Shown piece after piece: positions 23,742-33,004 of a DNA stretch of 64,000 nt (position 1 is its first letter; every line of letters starts with the position of its first letter). This DNA is from JAVBWI01 sp036677445 (GTDB lineage: Bacteria; Bacillota; Clostridia; Christensenellales; CAG-138): NCBI GenBank assembly GCA_036677445.1, contig JAVBWI010000002.1:62001-126000 (forward strand), read 5' to 3'. The position numbers and the translations under genes were made by a program. Under the pieces are notes generated by a model. That model was not told where the DNA came from. It saw nothing but the letters and a program-made list of their open reading frames with translations, and made no database searches.

Positions 23742-24728
23742 TTGATCCATGTGCAGGGACTGACCAAACAATATGGGGAGAAGCTGGCGCTCCACGATGT
23801 CAGCTTTGATATCCGTTCCGGCGAGGTGTTGGGCCTTCTTGGCTTGAACGGCGCGGGAAAATCCACTACCATGAATATATTGACCGGGTATCTAAGCGCA
23901 ACGAGTGGTACGGTGACCATTGACGGCCACGATATTTTCCGCGAGCCGCGCGAGGCCAAGCGCGTCATAGGCTACCTTCCCGAGCAGCTTGCGTTCTACA
24001 GCGATATGCGCGTGCGCGAATACCTGGATTTTGTATGCGACCTGAAGAATGTAAAAAAAGACCGGAAAGCGCATGTGGCCGCCATCTGCGAAAAGGTGGG
24101 CATTACGCACATTACGGGCCGCATGATACGCAACCTTTCCAAGGGCTACCGGCAGCGCGTGGGCTTTGCGCAGGCGTTGATTGGCAGCCCCAAGGTGCTG
24201 ATACTCGACGAGCCCACCGTGGGACTGGACCCTTCGCAGATCATAGAAATCCGCTCCCTCATTCAGGAGATCGGAAAATCCAGCACGGTCATCATCTCCT
24301 CCCATATCCTTTCGGAAATACAGGCCATCTGCACGCGCGTCATCGTGCTGTACGCAGGAAGGCTGCTCGCGGACGATACGCCGGAAAACCTGAGCAAAAC
24401 GGTGCTGGCGGCGCACCGCGTCGCGGCGCGCATACAGGGGAAGCCGGAACAAGTCGTTTCCGTGCTTGGGGCGATTCCGGGCCTCAAAGAAGTGCGGGTG
24501 CTGGAAGAAAAGGAGCCGGGCGCTTACGAATACCTCATTGAAAGCGCCGAGCAGCAGGATATCCGGGCGGAAGTATTCCGGGCGCTTGCCAAGGCGGATC
24601 TCCCGCTGCTGTATACGCACGGCAACGAAGCGTCGCTGGAGGATATCTTCCTGCACCTTATCGCAGAGCAGGAACAAAAAAAGCAGGAGAAGGGGGGCAA
24701 TGCGGATGAAAGCCATACTCAAGCGTGA
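23742..24728 (+). CDS. ABC transporter ATP-binding protein (GldA/NatA type)
   Basis: Cytoplasmic ATPase of 328 residues for an ABC-2 exporter. Walker A GLNGAGKST, Q-loop region GYLPEQLAFYSDMRV, signature LSKGYRQRVGFAQAL, Walker B VLILDEPTVGLDP and switch His in IISSHILSE are all intact. The C-terminal 100 residues form the DUF4162-like tail of this subfamily. The start is TTG at 23742, supported by GAGGTG seven bases upstream; no ATG is suitable. The next genes encode the permease and two auxiliary proteins, the arrangement of gliding-type (GldA/F/G) exporters in non-gliding Firmicutes. The substrate is unknown. Confidence 0.88.
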   Translation: MIHVQGLTKQYGEKLALHDVSFDIRSGEVLGLLGLNGAGKSTTMNILTGYLSATSGTVTIDGHDIFREPREAKRVIGYLPEQLAFYSDMRVREYLDFVCDLKNVKKDRKAHVAAICEKVGITHITGRMIRNLSKGYRQRVGFAQALIGSPKVLILDEPTVGLDPSQIIEIRSLIQEIGKSSTVIISSHILSEIQAICTRVIVLYAGRLLADDTPENLSKTVLAAHRVAARIQGKPEQVVSVLGAIPGLKEVRVLEEKEPGAYEYLIESAEQQDIRAEVFRALAKADLPLLYTHGNEASLEDIFLHLIAEQEQKKQEKGGNADESHTQA

Positions 24729-25410
24729 ATTCAAGGCATATTTCCAGTCGCCGCTCGGCTATGTATTCATCTGCGCCATGTACTTTTTCTCGGGCTACTA
24801 TTTCTTTACCTACAATCTTTTCGGCAGCACCACGGATATGGGCACGCTTTTTGCACTGATGTTTTCCGTCGTGCTCTTTCTCGTACCCGTGCTGACCATG
24901 CGCCTGATGAGCGAGGACAAGCGCTCCAAGACCGATCAATTGCTCTTCACAGCGCCCGTTACCCGTACGGCCATTGCGCTGGGCAAATATTTTGCGGCGG
25001 TGGCGGTGTTCTTAATCGCCATTTCCTCCACATTGATACAGGCGGCGGTGATGTCGCTGTTTTCCTCACCGGATTGGCCGGTGATACTGGGCAACTTTAT
25101 CGGGCTGTTGCTTTTGGGTACAACGCTCATCTCCATCTGCATGTTCCTTTCCGCGCTTACGGAAAGCCAGGTCATAGCTGCGGTCACGGGCTTCGTGGTC
25201 AGCCTGTTCCTCATGCTTGTGGACGCGCTCTCCCTGGTGGTCAACAGCAGCTTTTTGCAGTCGCTTTTCCGCAACCTGTCCTTCAACGACCGGTATACCC
25301 CCTTCACGCTGGGGATACTGGAGCTGCCCAACATCGTGTTCTTTCTGAGCATCAGCGTACTGTTCCTTTGCTTCACCGTGGCGGCGCTGGACAAAAAGAG
25401 ATGGAGCTGA
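24700..25410 (+). CDS. ABC-2 permease (GldF-like)
   Basis: Integral membrane subunit of 236 residues with about six hydrophobic segments. LKREFKAYFQSPLGYVFI at the N-terminus and LMSEDKRSKTDQLLFTAPVTR after the second helix are typical of the GldF/ABC-2 family. It overlaps the ATPase gene, and ATG codons at 24700 and 24706 both follow GGAGAAGGGGGG, so the start may be two residues later. It pairs with the ATPase before it. The following gene supplies the extracytoplasmic auxiliary part. Confidence 0.85.
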   Translation: MRMKAILKREFKAYFQSPLGYVFICAMYFFSGYYFFTYNLFGSTTDMGTLFALMFSVVLFLVPVLTMRLMSEDKRSKTDQLLFTAPVTRTAIALGKYFAAVAVFLIAISSTLIQAAVMSLFSSPDWPVILGNFIGLLLLGTTLISICMFLSALTESQVIAAVTGFVVSLFLMLVDALSLVVNSSFLQSLFRNLSFNDRYTPFTLGILELPNIVFFLSISVLFLCFTVAALDKKRWS

Positions 25411-25420
25411 GGGAGTGCGT

Positions 25421-26920
25421 ATGAAGAAGTTGTTTACATTGCATAAACAGTACGCGACCCCGGAAGAAGCGTTGTACTTCAGGCAATCGCGCAAACGTAA
25501 GCTGCTGTTTGCGGCGCTGTTGTGCCTGCTGGTGGTCGGTACATTCCTTCTTAACGTGGTGGTATTGCAGCTCGCGCAGCGGTATCCGCTGAGCGCCGAC
25601 CTTACCGCAAACGCCGCGTATGAGGCAGGAGCGGAAACGAAAGCCCTGCTTACAAGCCTCAACAAGGATGTGGAGATTTTTGTGCTGTCGACGGAGGATT
25701 CTTTTGGCGGGTCCTCTTACCTCATTCAGGCGCAGCGCATGATGGAGCAATACCCCAGGCTCTCCCCGCGGGTAAAGCTAAAGTATGTGGATTATGTGTC
25801 CGACCCGACGTTCGCAAGCAAATACCCCGACCTGACATTGGCCGAAGGGAACGTGCTGGTCACCTGCGGCGGCCGGGTCAGGCAGCTGCAGCTTTCCAGC
25901 CTGTTCAACTACACCTATACGCAAGCCGGCAGCGTGACCATACTCTCTTCCCGCGCTGAAGAGGCACTTACCTCCGCGATCGTCTATGTGATCAGCGATG
26001 ACCAGGTGCGCGTCGCTATGCTTGCGGGCAACGGCGTGGCGGATATGCCCGCCTTCACCGCGCTGCTCACGGATAACAACTATGCGCTTTCCACGGTGAA
26101 CTTAACGACGGACGAACTGGACGATACCTATGATCTTGCCGTCCTGCTCGCGCCCCAGATCGACCTTTCCGGGGATGTGTTAAAGAAGCTGGACGATTTC
26201 CTGTATAACGGCGGCAAATACGGGAAAACGCTGTTTTATGCGGCGGACGTCACACAGGAGGCGTTGCCGAATTTGGAAGCTTTCCTGAAGGAATGGGGCA
26301 TTGTCATAGGCGACGGCGCGGTGTTCGAAACCACCGCCGCGCTTACCTACCAGTATCAGCCGTACTATCCCGTGGCGCAGTATGTGGATGAAACGTATAA
26401 GAAAATGCTGATCGATTCTTCCACTCCCATGCTGATGCCGCTCTCGCGGCCGCTGGAAGTACTCTTTGCGTTCAAAGACAACAATTACAACGAGGTGCTG
26501 CTGCAGTTCGGCGAAAGCAGCGGCGTGCGTCCGTCCAGCGCGCAGGATAGCTTTTCGGTGGAGCAGGCGGAACGCTGGGGGCCGATGCCCGCGCTGGTTA
26601 TGGCCAGCAAGCGTATCCACAACACCGAGGGCATGGTGCAGTTCCGCTCCAATGTTTTGGTGTCCGCTTCCACCGCGATGCTCGACGCCTTCTCCATACA
26701 GAATACCTCGCTTGCAAACAGCGAGTATATGCTCAACCTGTTCAATACGCTCTTTGAGCGTACGGATGTGGTAAACATACAGCCCAAATCCCTTGCCGGG
26801 GATACGCTTTCCATCACCACCGCGCAGGCAAGCACGCTGGGAATATTGCTTGCGGGCGTACTGCCGCTGTTGATACTTGCGGCGGGCGTCGTGATCTGGC
26901 TTGTCAGGAGGTACCAGTAA
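25421..26920 (+). CDS. GldG-family ABC auxiliary membrane protein
   Basis: 499 residues. An amphipathic N-terminal stretch and one helix (about residues 29-52) precede a large extracytoplasmic domain (VEIFVLSTED, VRVAMLAGNGVADMPAF, DLAVLLAPQIDLS as Rossmann-like beta strands), and a final helix (about 472-494, LGILLAGVLPLLILAAGVVI) ends in Arg-Arg. This is the ABC_transp_aux (GldG-like) architecture. GAGGGAG lies six bases before the ATG at 25421. It is located between the GldF-like permease and a DUF4340 protein. Presumed to work with the exporter at the cell surface; no substrate is known. Confidence 0.82.
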   Translation: MKKLFTLHKQYATPEEALYFRQSRKRKLLFAALLCLLVVGTFLLNVVVLQLAQRYPLSADLTANAAYEAGAETKALLTSLNKDVEIFVLSTEDSFGGSSYLIQAQRMMEQYPRLSPRVKLKYVDYVSDPTFASKYPDLTLAEGNVLVTCGGRVRQLQLSSLFNYTYTQAGSVTILSSRAEEALTSAIVYVISDDQVRVAMLAGNGVADMPAFTALLTDNNYALSTVNLTTDELDDTYDLAVLLAPQIDLSGDVLKKLDDFLYNGGKYGKTLFYAADVTQEALPNLEAFLKEWGIVIGDGAVFETTAALTYQYQPYYPVAQYVDETYKKMLIDSSTPMLMPLSRPLEVLFAFKDNNYNEVLLQFGESSGVRPSSAQDSFSVEQAERWGPMPALVMASKRIHNTEGMVQFRSNVLVSASTAMLDAFSIQNTSLANSEYMLNLFNTLFERTDVVNIQPKSLAGDTLSITTAQASTLGILLAGVLPLLILAAGVVIWLVRRYQ

Positions 26921-28339
26921 ATGAACAGGCAGGTTAGGCTCGTCGTGATCACGGCGATCGCGGTGGCGCTGCTGGGCGTGGCCGCGGCCTTGCTTTTGCT
27001 CAACCCCGTCACGCAAGAGGAGAGCGGCACTGTATTTAAGGATTTTGCGCCTGTGGATGTAAAGCAAGTCCGTATTGGTAACGCATATGGCGCATTCGAT
27101 ATTGCCTTTACCGGCGAAGGGTATCTGGTGGACGATATCCCGGCGGAGCTGGTGGATATGCAGGAATTCCTCGACCTTCTGACGTACAGCGCAAGCGTTT
27201 CCGCGTTGCGTACGGTCGCATCCGCGCCGGATGAATTGGGCGTTTATGGGCTTGCCGAGCCTGCCGCCACGGTCGAGGTTACCTATGCGGATGAAAGCAC
27301 GCTGACGCTTTTGATCGGCAGCGTCGAGCGGGTCACCGGCAATTATTACTGCAGCGTGGCGGGCGACCCCGCGGTGTATTTGATGGAGTCGGCACGCTGC
27401 GCGGGCTTCCTGCTGCCCAAGAAGGCGTATGTGGAGGATTTGGTCACGCCGGAACTGGCGCTCTCTTCGCCGCTCTCGGCGCTGCTGGACGTAACGTTCA
27501 CCGGCGGTCCGCTTGACGAGCCCATCACGGTCAAAGCCGTGGCGGGCAAGGGCCCGGAGGTCACGCTTGCGGCGCTCTCCTTCGGCGCCGCTACGCATAT
27601 CGTGCAGGGCCGAGGCGTGTATGAGCTGGATCAGACCTATGCGCTGGATATCATGGGCGGGCTGCTGGGCATTCCTTCCTACGATATCGTGGGCTATAAC
27701 CTGACGCAGGCGGAGATCATGGCGTTTGGGTTCGACCGGCCCACCATGCAGGTGGAATTCGATTTGAAAAACGGCATCGATGCGGATGCGGCGCATTATC
27801 GCCTTGCGCTTTTGCAAAAGGGGGATGCGTTTTACATGACCTGCAACGAAAACGGCGTGATCTACGCCGTTTCGGAGCCGTCCTTCCTGCATATCGAATA
27901 TGGCAAGCTGCTGGTGCGCTGGTTCCTGTCCCCGCTCATGCTGGATGTAAGCGAACTGCGGCTGGAGACAGAGGGGAAGACGTATGACTTCGTCATTACC
28001 GGCAAAACCAATGCGGATAAACAGGTTGCCTGCAACGGCGAAGCGCTGGACATTGAACGCTTCCGCACCCTGTATAAGCTCCTGACCAGCGCAGCACACG
28101 ACGGCACGCTGCTTACGGATGTCCAAACGGAAGGCGAGCCGCTCTTAACGCTAACCTATACCTACCTCAACGAACAAAAACAGCCGGATGTGTTGAAGCT
28201 GTACCCGGGCGACGCAAGGCGGCTGTATGTAAGCATCAACGGCGTAACGGAAGTTGCCATGCGGGAGATGTTCCTGACCCGCGTGCAGCAGGCATTGGAA
28301 GTTTTACGCACGGAAGAGCCTATCGTGACGGATTGGTAA
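26921..28339 (+). CDS. DUF4340-domain membrane-anchored protein
   Basis: 472 residues. One N-terminal helix (about 7-28) anchors a long extracytoplasmic beta-rich region with repeated units of the DUF4340 type (DELGVYGLAEPAATVEVTYA, then LLIGSVERVTGNYYCSVAG). DUF4340 proteins regularly follow GldG-like genes in bacterial ABC-2 loci. AGGAGG overlaps the end of the preceding gene, so translation is coupled. It closes the operon. Its role is unknown, possibly assembly or substrate handling at the outer face. Confidence 0.82.
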   Translation: MNRQVRLVVITAIAVALLGVAAALLLLNPVTQEESGTVFKDFAPVDVKQVRIGNAYGAFDIAFTGEGYLVDDIPAELVDMQEFLDLLTYSASVSALRTVASAPDELGVYGLAEPAATVEVTYADESTLTLLIGSVERVTGNYYCSVAGDPAVYLMESARCAGFLLPKKAYVEDLVTPELALSSPLSALLDVTFTGGPLDEPITVKAVAGKGPEVTLAALSFGAATHIVQGRGVYELDQTYALDIMGGLLGIPSYDIVGYNLTQAEIMAFGFDRPTMQVEFDLKNGIDADAAHYRLALLQKGDAFYMTCNENGVIYAVSEPSFLHIEYGKLLVRWFLSPLMLDVSELRLETEGKTYDFVITGKTNADKQVACNGEALDIERFRTLYKLLTSAAHDGTLLTDVQTEGEPLLTLTYTYLNEQKQPDVLKLYPGDARRLYVSINGVTEVAMREMFLTRVQQALEVLRTEEPIVTDW

Positions 28340-28373
28340 TAGGAAAAGTTTTTTGCATCACCCCTTTCGCCTA

Positions 28374-28402
28374 TTGAACGGGTGGAAGGGTTGGTGTATA
28401 CT
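28374..28402 (+). promoter_or_regulatory. promoter of the ROK regulator gene
   Basis: TTGAAC at 28374-28379 and TATACT at 28397-28402 with a 17-bp spacer, about 95 bases before the start codon. Confidence 0.5.
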
Positions 28403-28500
28403 ATTATTAAATAATGCAATGCAAAAACTAATCGCTTCCCATCATCAGCGTATACCCGAAGTTACCGGTCGAGTCCAACAATATAAGGAACTACATCCGT

Positions 28501-29706
28501 ATGAAACATAAAACGATCAATAACCGGACGATGCAAAAAAGCAATCTGAGCCTTATACTCAGAACCATATTCGATCTGCGCCACGTTTCCCGCAAGGAAC
28601 TGGCGGAGGTCACCGGGCTTACGCCGTCGACGGTTACCAATATCGCCAACCGGCTGCTGGAGGAAGGCTATATCATCGAGACGGGCGAAGGCGAATCCGA
28701 TTGCGGACGCAAGCCCATCATACTGGAGATCAACGAAAACAAGGCATGGATCGTTGGCGTTGAGCTAAGCGCCGACAGGATCATAGGCATTATTACCGGA
28801 TTTTCCGGCGAGGTGCGCCACCGCGCCGTGCACAGGCTCATGCAGGGCAGCCCCGTGGAAACTACGGTGGCTGCCTTGTGCGATTTGGTGCGCCGGCTCA
28901 TGGATCTCTCGGGCGCCACGCGGGAATCCGTGCTGGGTATCGGCATTATGTCGGCAGGCCCGTATGATCGCGAGCGCGGCGTTATGATTAACTCACCCAA
29001 TTTCAAGTGGCGGGGCGAGGTACCCATCCGCAAGCTGGTTTCCGACCGGCTGGGCATCCCCGTATTTTTCGACCGCGATTCCGTCGGCTGCGCCATGGCG
29101 GAGCTTGATTCCGAAAACTGCCGCACGTTTTCGAGCATACAGGCGGTAATGGTCAACACCATCGGTATCGGCGGCGGCCTTATCATCGACGGCGAGGTCT
29201 ATTACGGCCTGAACAACTGCGCGGCGGAGATCGGCCACATCACGGTGCTGCCCGGCGGCCCCCTTTGCGGCTGCGGGGACGCGGGCTGCCTGGAGGCCGT
29301 TTCAACCGGCGAAGCCATATTGCGGGATGTACGCGTGCGCGTAGCGGCGGGCGAAACGAGCAGTTTGCGCCGGAACAGCGATATTTCGATGGAGGATATG
29401 ATTGCCGCGTTTCGCGCGGGAGATCCGCTGTGTGTGGATGCGGTGGAGCGGGCGGCAGGATACCTTGCGCTCGTGATAGACAATATCATAAAAACCGTAA
29501 GCCCCGAATGCGTGGTGCTGGGCGGAAGCCTTATGGAACTGCTCCCCGAATACTATGCATTGGTGACGGAGCGCGCGGGGCACCGTTTGTATGATCCGGC
29601 GTTTCAGGCAACGCAATTGTTTCCTTTTTCGTATGGGGAGATTCAAAGCGCCATGGGCGCGGTCAAGCTGGTGCTTACCGAATTCTTTTTGTCCCTGAAC
29701 AATTAA
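28501..29706 (+). CDS. ROK-family transcriptional repressor (NagC/XylR type)
   Basis: 401 residues. A winged helix-turn-helix (SRKELAEVTGLTPSTVTNIA, about residues 30-49) precedes a ROK sugar-sensing domain: GVELSADRIIGIITG, NTIGIGGGLIIDG, and the zinc motif CGCGDAGCLEAV. DRDSVGCAMAEL stands where ROK kinases have NDAN, so catalysis is doubtful, as expected for repressors. AAGGAAC precedes the ATG. It lies at the head of a set of dehydrogenases, a radical enzyme pair and a ribose-type importer on the same strand, and is their likely regulator. The inducing sugar is unknown. Confidence 0.9.
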   Translation: MKHKTINNRTMQKSNLSLILRTIFDLRHVSRKELAEVTGLTPSTVTNIANRLLEEGYIIETGEGESDCGRKPIILEINENKAWIVGVELSADRIIGIITGFSGEVRHRAVHRLMQGSPVETTVAALCDLVRRLMDLSGATRESVLGIGIMSAGPYDRERGVMINSPNFKWRGEVPIRKLVSDRLGIPVFFDRDSVGCAMAELDSENCRTFSSIQAVMVNTIGIGGGLIIDGEVYYGLNNCAAEIGHITVLPGGPLCGCGDAGCLEAVSTGEAILRDVRVRVAAGETSSLRRNSDISMEDMIAAFRAGDPLCVDAVERAAGYLALVIDNIIKTVSPECVVLGGSLMELLPEYYALVTERAGHRLYDPAFQATQLFPFSYGEIQSAMGAVKLVLTEFFLSLNN

Positions 29707-29794
29707 AAAGCTATGCCGCCGCTGCATCGGCCGGGCATGCGCCCCGACGGTGCATAAGATACGACATCATAACACATTTGTGGAGGGAAGGCAT

Positions 29795-30913
29795 ATGAAA
29801 AATGGCAAACTGAGAGTTGCGCTCATCAGCGCGGGCATGATTTCCAACAAAGCGCACATCCCGGCTTACCGTAATCTGAGCGATAAGGTCGAGCTTGTCG
29901 GCGTATGCGACCTGAACGGGAACGCGGCTAAAGCCACCGCCGAGCGGCACGCAATTCCCAATTTCTATACCGACGCTGCGCGCATGCTCGACGAGCTTGC
30001 GCCGGATCTTGTCTCCGTTTGCACGCCCAATGCCTCGCATAAGGCGATGGCGGCGCTGGCGCTCAATCATGGCGCGCATGTGGCCTGCGAAAAACCGCTG
30101 GCGCTGACATATCATGATACCAAGGAGCTCTTCGATCTCGCAAATGCGAAAGGCAAAACGCTCTTCGCCTGCCAGACGCTGCGCTATACCCCGGAATACC
30201 AGGTTGCGCGGGAGCTTGCACAGGCGGGCGAGTTCGGCAATATTTATTATTCCGAGTTCAACCTCATCCGCCGCAGGGGCATTCCCAAATGGGGCACCTT
30301 CCACCGCATGGATGCAAACGGCGGCGGCGCGCTCTGCGACCTGGGCGTGCATATGTTCGACTCCGTGCTGTGGATCATGGGCGGCCCCAAGGTGGAAGCG
30401 GTCAGCGGCAGCATGGCCTCGTACATCGGGCGCAGCGAAACGGATATCATCACCAGCCTCGCCGAGAGCGGGGCGCCCGCGGGGGTCAACAATGCCCGCC
30501 CCTTCTCGCCTCAGGAATTCGAGGTGGAAGAATTCGCGGCCGGTTCCGTTCGTCTTTCCGGCGGCGCAAGCATCAACTTTAAGACCTCCTGGGCCGTAAA
30601 CCTGCCCAACGAGTACAGCATGAACTTTGCGGGCACCAAGGCGGGCATCTCGCTGCCCAAGATGGAGATGTATACCACCCTTGGCCGCTATCAGGCCAAC
30701 ATCACGCCCCGCGTATTCAAAGAGGGGAAACACGAGGGCAAAGATTTCTCCGGCCATTATTATCTGCTGGAGGACGCGGTGAATTTCCTGCTGGGCGAGG
30801 GCGAGCTGCCCATCCGCCCCGAAGAGACGCTCAACGTCGCTTCCATCATCGACGCGTTCTATATTTCGGCGCGCGAAGGCCGCGAGGTGCGCGTCGCGGA
30901 AGTGACCGGCTGA
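29795..30913 (+). CDS. Gfo/Idh/MocA-family oxidoreductase
   Basis: NAD(P)-dependent dehydrogenase of 372 residues. LRVALISAGMISNKAHIPAY is the Rossmann loop, ACEKPLALTYHDTKELFDLA the EKP motif near residue 94, and GGGALCDLGVHMFDSVLWIM the substrate-domain His motif near residue 180. The ATG at 29795 was set by TGGAGGGAAGG just upstream. It is the first enzyme gene of the second radical-enzyme cluster, followed by a second, different dehydrogenase. Together they could oxidise an imported sugar or polyol to a keto form before the radical step. Confidence 0.9.
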   Translation: MKNGKLRVALISAGMISNKAHIPAYRNLSDKVELVGVCDLNGNAAKATAERHAIPNFYTDAARMLDELAPDLVSVCTPNASHKAMAALALNHGAHVACEKPLALTYHDTKELFDLANAKGKTLFACQTLRYTPEYQVARELAQAGEFGNIYYSEFNLIRRRGIPKWGTFHRMDANGGGALCDLGVHMFDSVLWIMGGPKVEAVSGSMASYIGRSETDIITSLAESGAPAGVNNARPFSPQEFEVEEFAAGSVRLSGGASINFKTSWAVNLPNEYSMNFAGTKAGISLPKMEMYTTLGRYQANITPRVFKEGKHEGKDFSGHYYLLEDAVNFLLGEGELPIRPEETLNVASIIDAFYISAREGREVRVAEVTG

Positions 30914-30952
30914 ATGCAGTCTAAGTAATTTGTGCTTGAAAGAGGGACTTCA

Positions 30953-32083
30953 ATGGCAAAGCGTATTTATAAAGCCGTGATCATAGGCGCCGCCCATATG
31001 CATTCGCTCTATATGGCGCAGGATTGCCTGGATAACCCCCAAATCGATCTGTGCGGCATGGCGGATACCCCGCCTATCATGCAGGAACACCCCGGCTGCG
31101 CGCCGTTTACCCGCAAGTGGAATTTGGAGTTCATTACCGGGCGGCTGGGCGTACGCCATTATCCCGACTATACCGCCATGCTCGACGAGGTGAAGCCGGA
31201 CGTCGCCTTTATCAACACCGAAACGCCCCTGCATACGCAAGTGTTCATGGAGTGCGCGAAGCGCGGCATTCCCGCCAGCATGGAAAAACCCATGGCGGTC
31301 AGCCTTTCGGAAGGGTATAAAATGGCGCGGTTCGCACGGGAAACGGGCGGCAGGCTGATGGTCAACTGGCCGATGGCGTGGATGCCCTTTATGACCCAAT
31401 ACAAACAGATACTCGACGAGGACAGGCTGGGTAAGCTGCTCAAGGTGCGCCAGCTTGTGGCGCACCCCGGCCCGCTGGGCAAGGGCGTACGCCACCCGCG
31501 CGTGGAGGAGACTTCGGATAAAACCACGCCCATCGAAAAGGCGGGTACATGGTGGCACAAAGCCGAAACAGGCGGCGGCGCGATGCTGGATTTCTGCTGC
31601 TACGGCGCAATGGCCTGCAACTGGCTCATAGGGGAGCGGGCGTCCGCCGTAATGGGCATGCGCTGTAATACAAACAGCCAGTGGGCCGATGCGGACGACA
31701 ACGCCGCGATGATGGTGCGCTACCCCAACTGCCTCGCGGTGCTCGAAGGCTCCTGGACGGTGCCGGCCAACGCCGCTTCGCTGGGGCCGGAGCTGTACGG
31801 CTCCGAAGCCATGGCCTACCTTGGCGACCGCGACGGCCAGCCGTCCGTCATCATACGCGATTATTACGGCAACGTAGAAGTGCTGCCGCAGCTTACGCCC
31901 CAGCCGCACCGCAAGAACATCACCGCCGCGTTTGTGCATCACATGGATACACAAGAGCCGCTGCCCGATTTTTTGGATATGGATGTGAACCTGGAGGTGC
32001 TCGCGATTTTGGATGCGGGCGTCCGCTCGGCCAACAGCGGCAAGCTGGAGCTTATTAACAACTTGGCATGGGAGATCGGTTAA
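30953..32083 (+). CDS. Gfo/Idh/MocA-family oxidoreductase, divergent Rossmann loop
   Basis: 376 residues. The cofactor loop reads AVIIGAAHMHSLYMA, so the second Gly of the usual Gly-x-Gly-x-x-Gly is replaced (Gly-Ala-Ala-His-Met-His). Cofactor binding may therefore differ. ASMEKPMAVSLSEG carries the EKP motif near residue 110, and GGGAMLDFCCYGAMACNWLI the C-domain motif, with Tyr-Gly in place of the common His. AAAGAGGGAC precedes the ATG at 30953. The activase gene starts on its last base. The replacements suggest a specialised or non-redox role, for example substrate binding or hydrolysis as in some family members. Confidence 0.82.
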   Translation: MAKRIYKAVIIGAAHMHSLYMAQDCLDNPQIDLCGMADTPPIMQEHPGCAPFTRKWNLEFITGRLGVRHYPDYTAMLDEVKPDVAFINTETPLHTQVFMECAKRGIPASMEKPMAVSLSEGYKMARFARETGGRLMVNWPMAWMPFMTQYKQILDEDRLGKLLKVRQLVAHPGPLGKGVRHPRVEETSDKTTPIEKAGTWWHKAETGGGAMLDFCCYGAMACNWLIGERASAVMGMRCNTNSQWADADDNAAMMVRYPNCLAVLEGSWTVPANAASLGPELYGSEAMAYLGDRDGQPSVIIRDYYGNVEVLPQLTPQPHRKNITAAFVHHMDTQEPLPDFLDMDVNLEVLAILDAGVRSANSGKLELINNLAWEIG

Positions 32084-32916
32084 TGGAAGCGCCTTATGGC
32101 ATGGTTGCGGATCTGCAGCGCTGCTCGCTGCACGACGGCCCCGGCCTTCGGACAACGGTGTTTTTAAAGGGCTGCCAGCTGAAGTGTCCCTGGTGCCATA
32201 ACCCCGAGACCATCGCTTTTGGGCCGGAGGAGCTATACTACCCTGAAAAATGCATCGGCTGCGGGCAATGCGCATCCGGCTGTTTTTCCGGCGCGCGCGT
32301 AATCTGCGGCAGGAAGATGACCGTACGGGAGGTCATGGAGGAAGTCAGGCAGGATGCGCCGTACTACGGGGAGACCGGCGGCGTTACGGTATCCGGCGGC
32401 GAGCCGCTGTGCCAGGCCGAATTTACGCTCTCGCTGCTTGAAGCCTGCAAGGCGGAGAAAATTCACACGGCGATGGAAAGCAACCTTTGCTTTCCGCCGG
32501 AAAAAGCGCGCCCCGTATTCGAGCGGCTTGACCTGCTGATGACGGACTTAAAGCTGTGGGATGCAGAGGCGCATAAACGCTGGACAGGGGAAACAAACGC
32601 CCGTGTAAAGGAGAACCTTTGGCAGGCGGCGGGGATGGGGCTGCCCATCATATTGCGCACCCCGGTGGTGCCCGGCGTCAACGATACGCCGGAGCAGATA
32701 CGGGAGATCGCCCGCTTTGCAGCCACGCTCTCTACGCTTCTCTATTATGAACTGCTCGCCTGTCATCCTTTGGGTGCGGGCAAGGCGGCCGCATTACAAA
32801 AGGAAGCGCAGTGTTTCGCACAGCCCACGCCCGAGCAAATGCGCATGCTTGCCGCCACAGCGGCGGAGCAGGGGATACGGATGCTGATAAACGGCCGCCC
32901 ATTTACAAATTCTTAG
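32083..32916 (+). CDS. glycyl-radical enzyme activase with a single auxiliary cluster
   Basis: Radical-SAM activase of 277 residues. GCQLKCPWC gives the SAM cluster (Cys31, 35, 38). Only one ferredoxin-type set follows (Cys57, 60, 63, 67), plus a lone Cys75; the usual activases of this branch have two sets of four, while PflA has none. GGVTVSGGEPLCQ is the SAM motif. The ATG overlaps the dehydrogenase stop (TAATG). It precedes its presumed partner by 88 bases that hold a hairpin. The reduced cluster number is unusual and may mark a distinct activase group. Confidence 0.88.
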   Translation: MEAPYGMVADLQRCSLHDGPGLRTTVFLKGCQLKCPWCHNPETIAFGPEELYYPEKCIGCGQCASGCFSGARVICGRKMTVREVMEEVRQDAPYYGETGGVTVSGGEPLCQAEFTLSLLEACKAEKIHTAMESNLCFPPEKARPVFERLDLLMTDLKLWDAEAHKRWTGETNARVKENLWQAAGMGLPIILRTPVVPGVNDTPEQIREIARFAATLSTLLYYELLACHPLGAGKAAALQKEAQCFAQPTPEQMRMLAATAAEQGIRMLINGRPFTNS

Positions 32917-32925
32917 GCCTCCTGC

Positions 32926-32951
32926 CCTGCATCGCATAGAAGCGATGCAGG
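32926..32951 (+). promoter_or_regulatory. intercistronic hairpin before the second glycyl-radical enzyme
   Basis: CCTGCATCGC and GCGATGCAGG form a perfect 10-bp stem with a six-base loop, without a T-tract. It lies about 50 bases before the enzyme gene. It may protect the downstream mRNA so that the enzyme exceeds its catalytic activase. Confidence 0.45.
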
Positions 32952-33004
32952 CCGCATAAAGCTTATTGCCAATCAGATTCTTGTCCGAAATCGAGGAAAA
33001 AGCA

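Noticed and set aside
24466..24699. N-terminal extension of the ABC-2 permease into the ATPase gene
   Set aside because: It is an out-of-frame shadow of the ATPase. The permease family start and ribosome site lie at 24700-24706.
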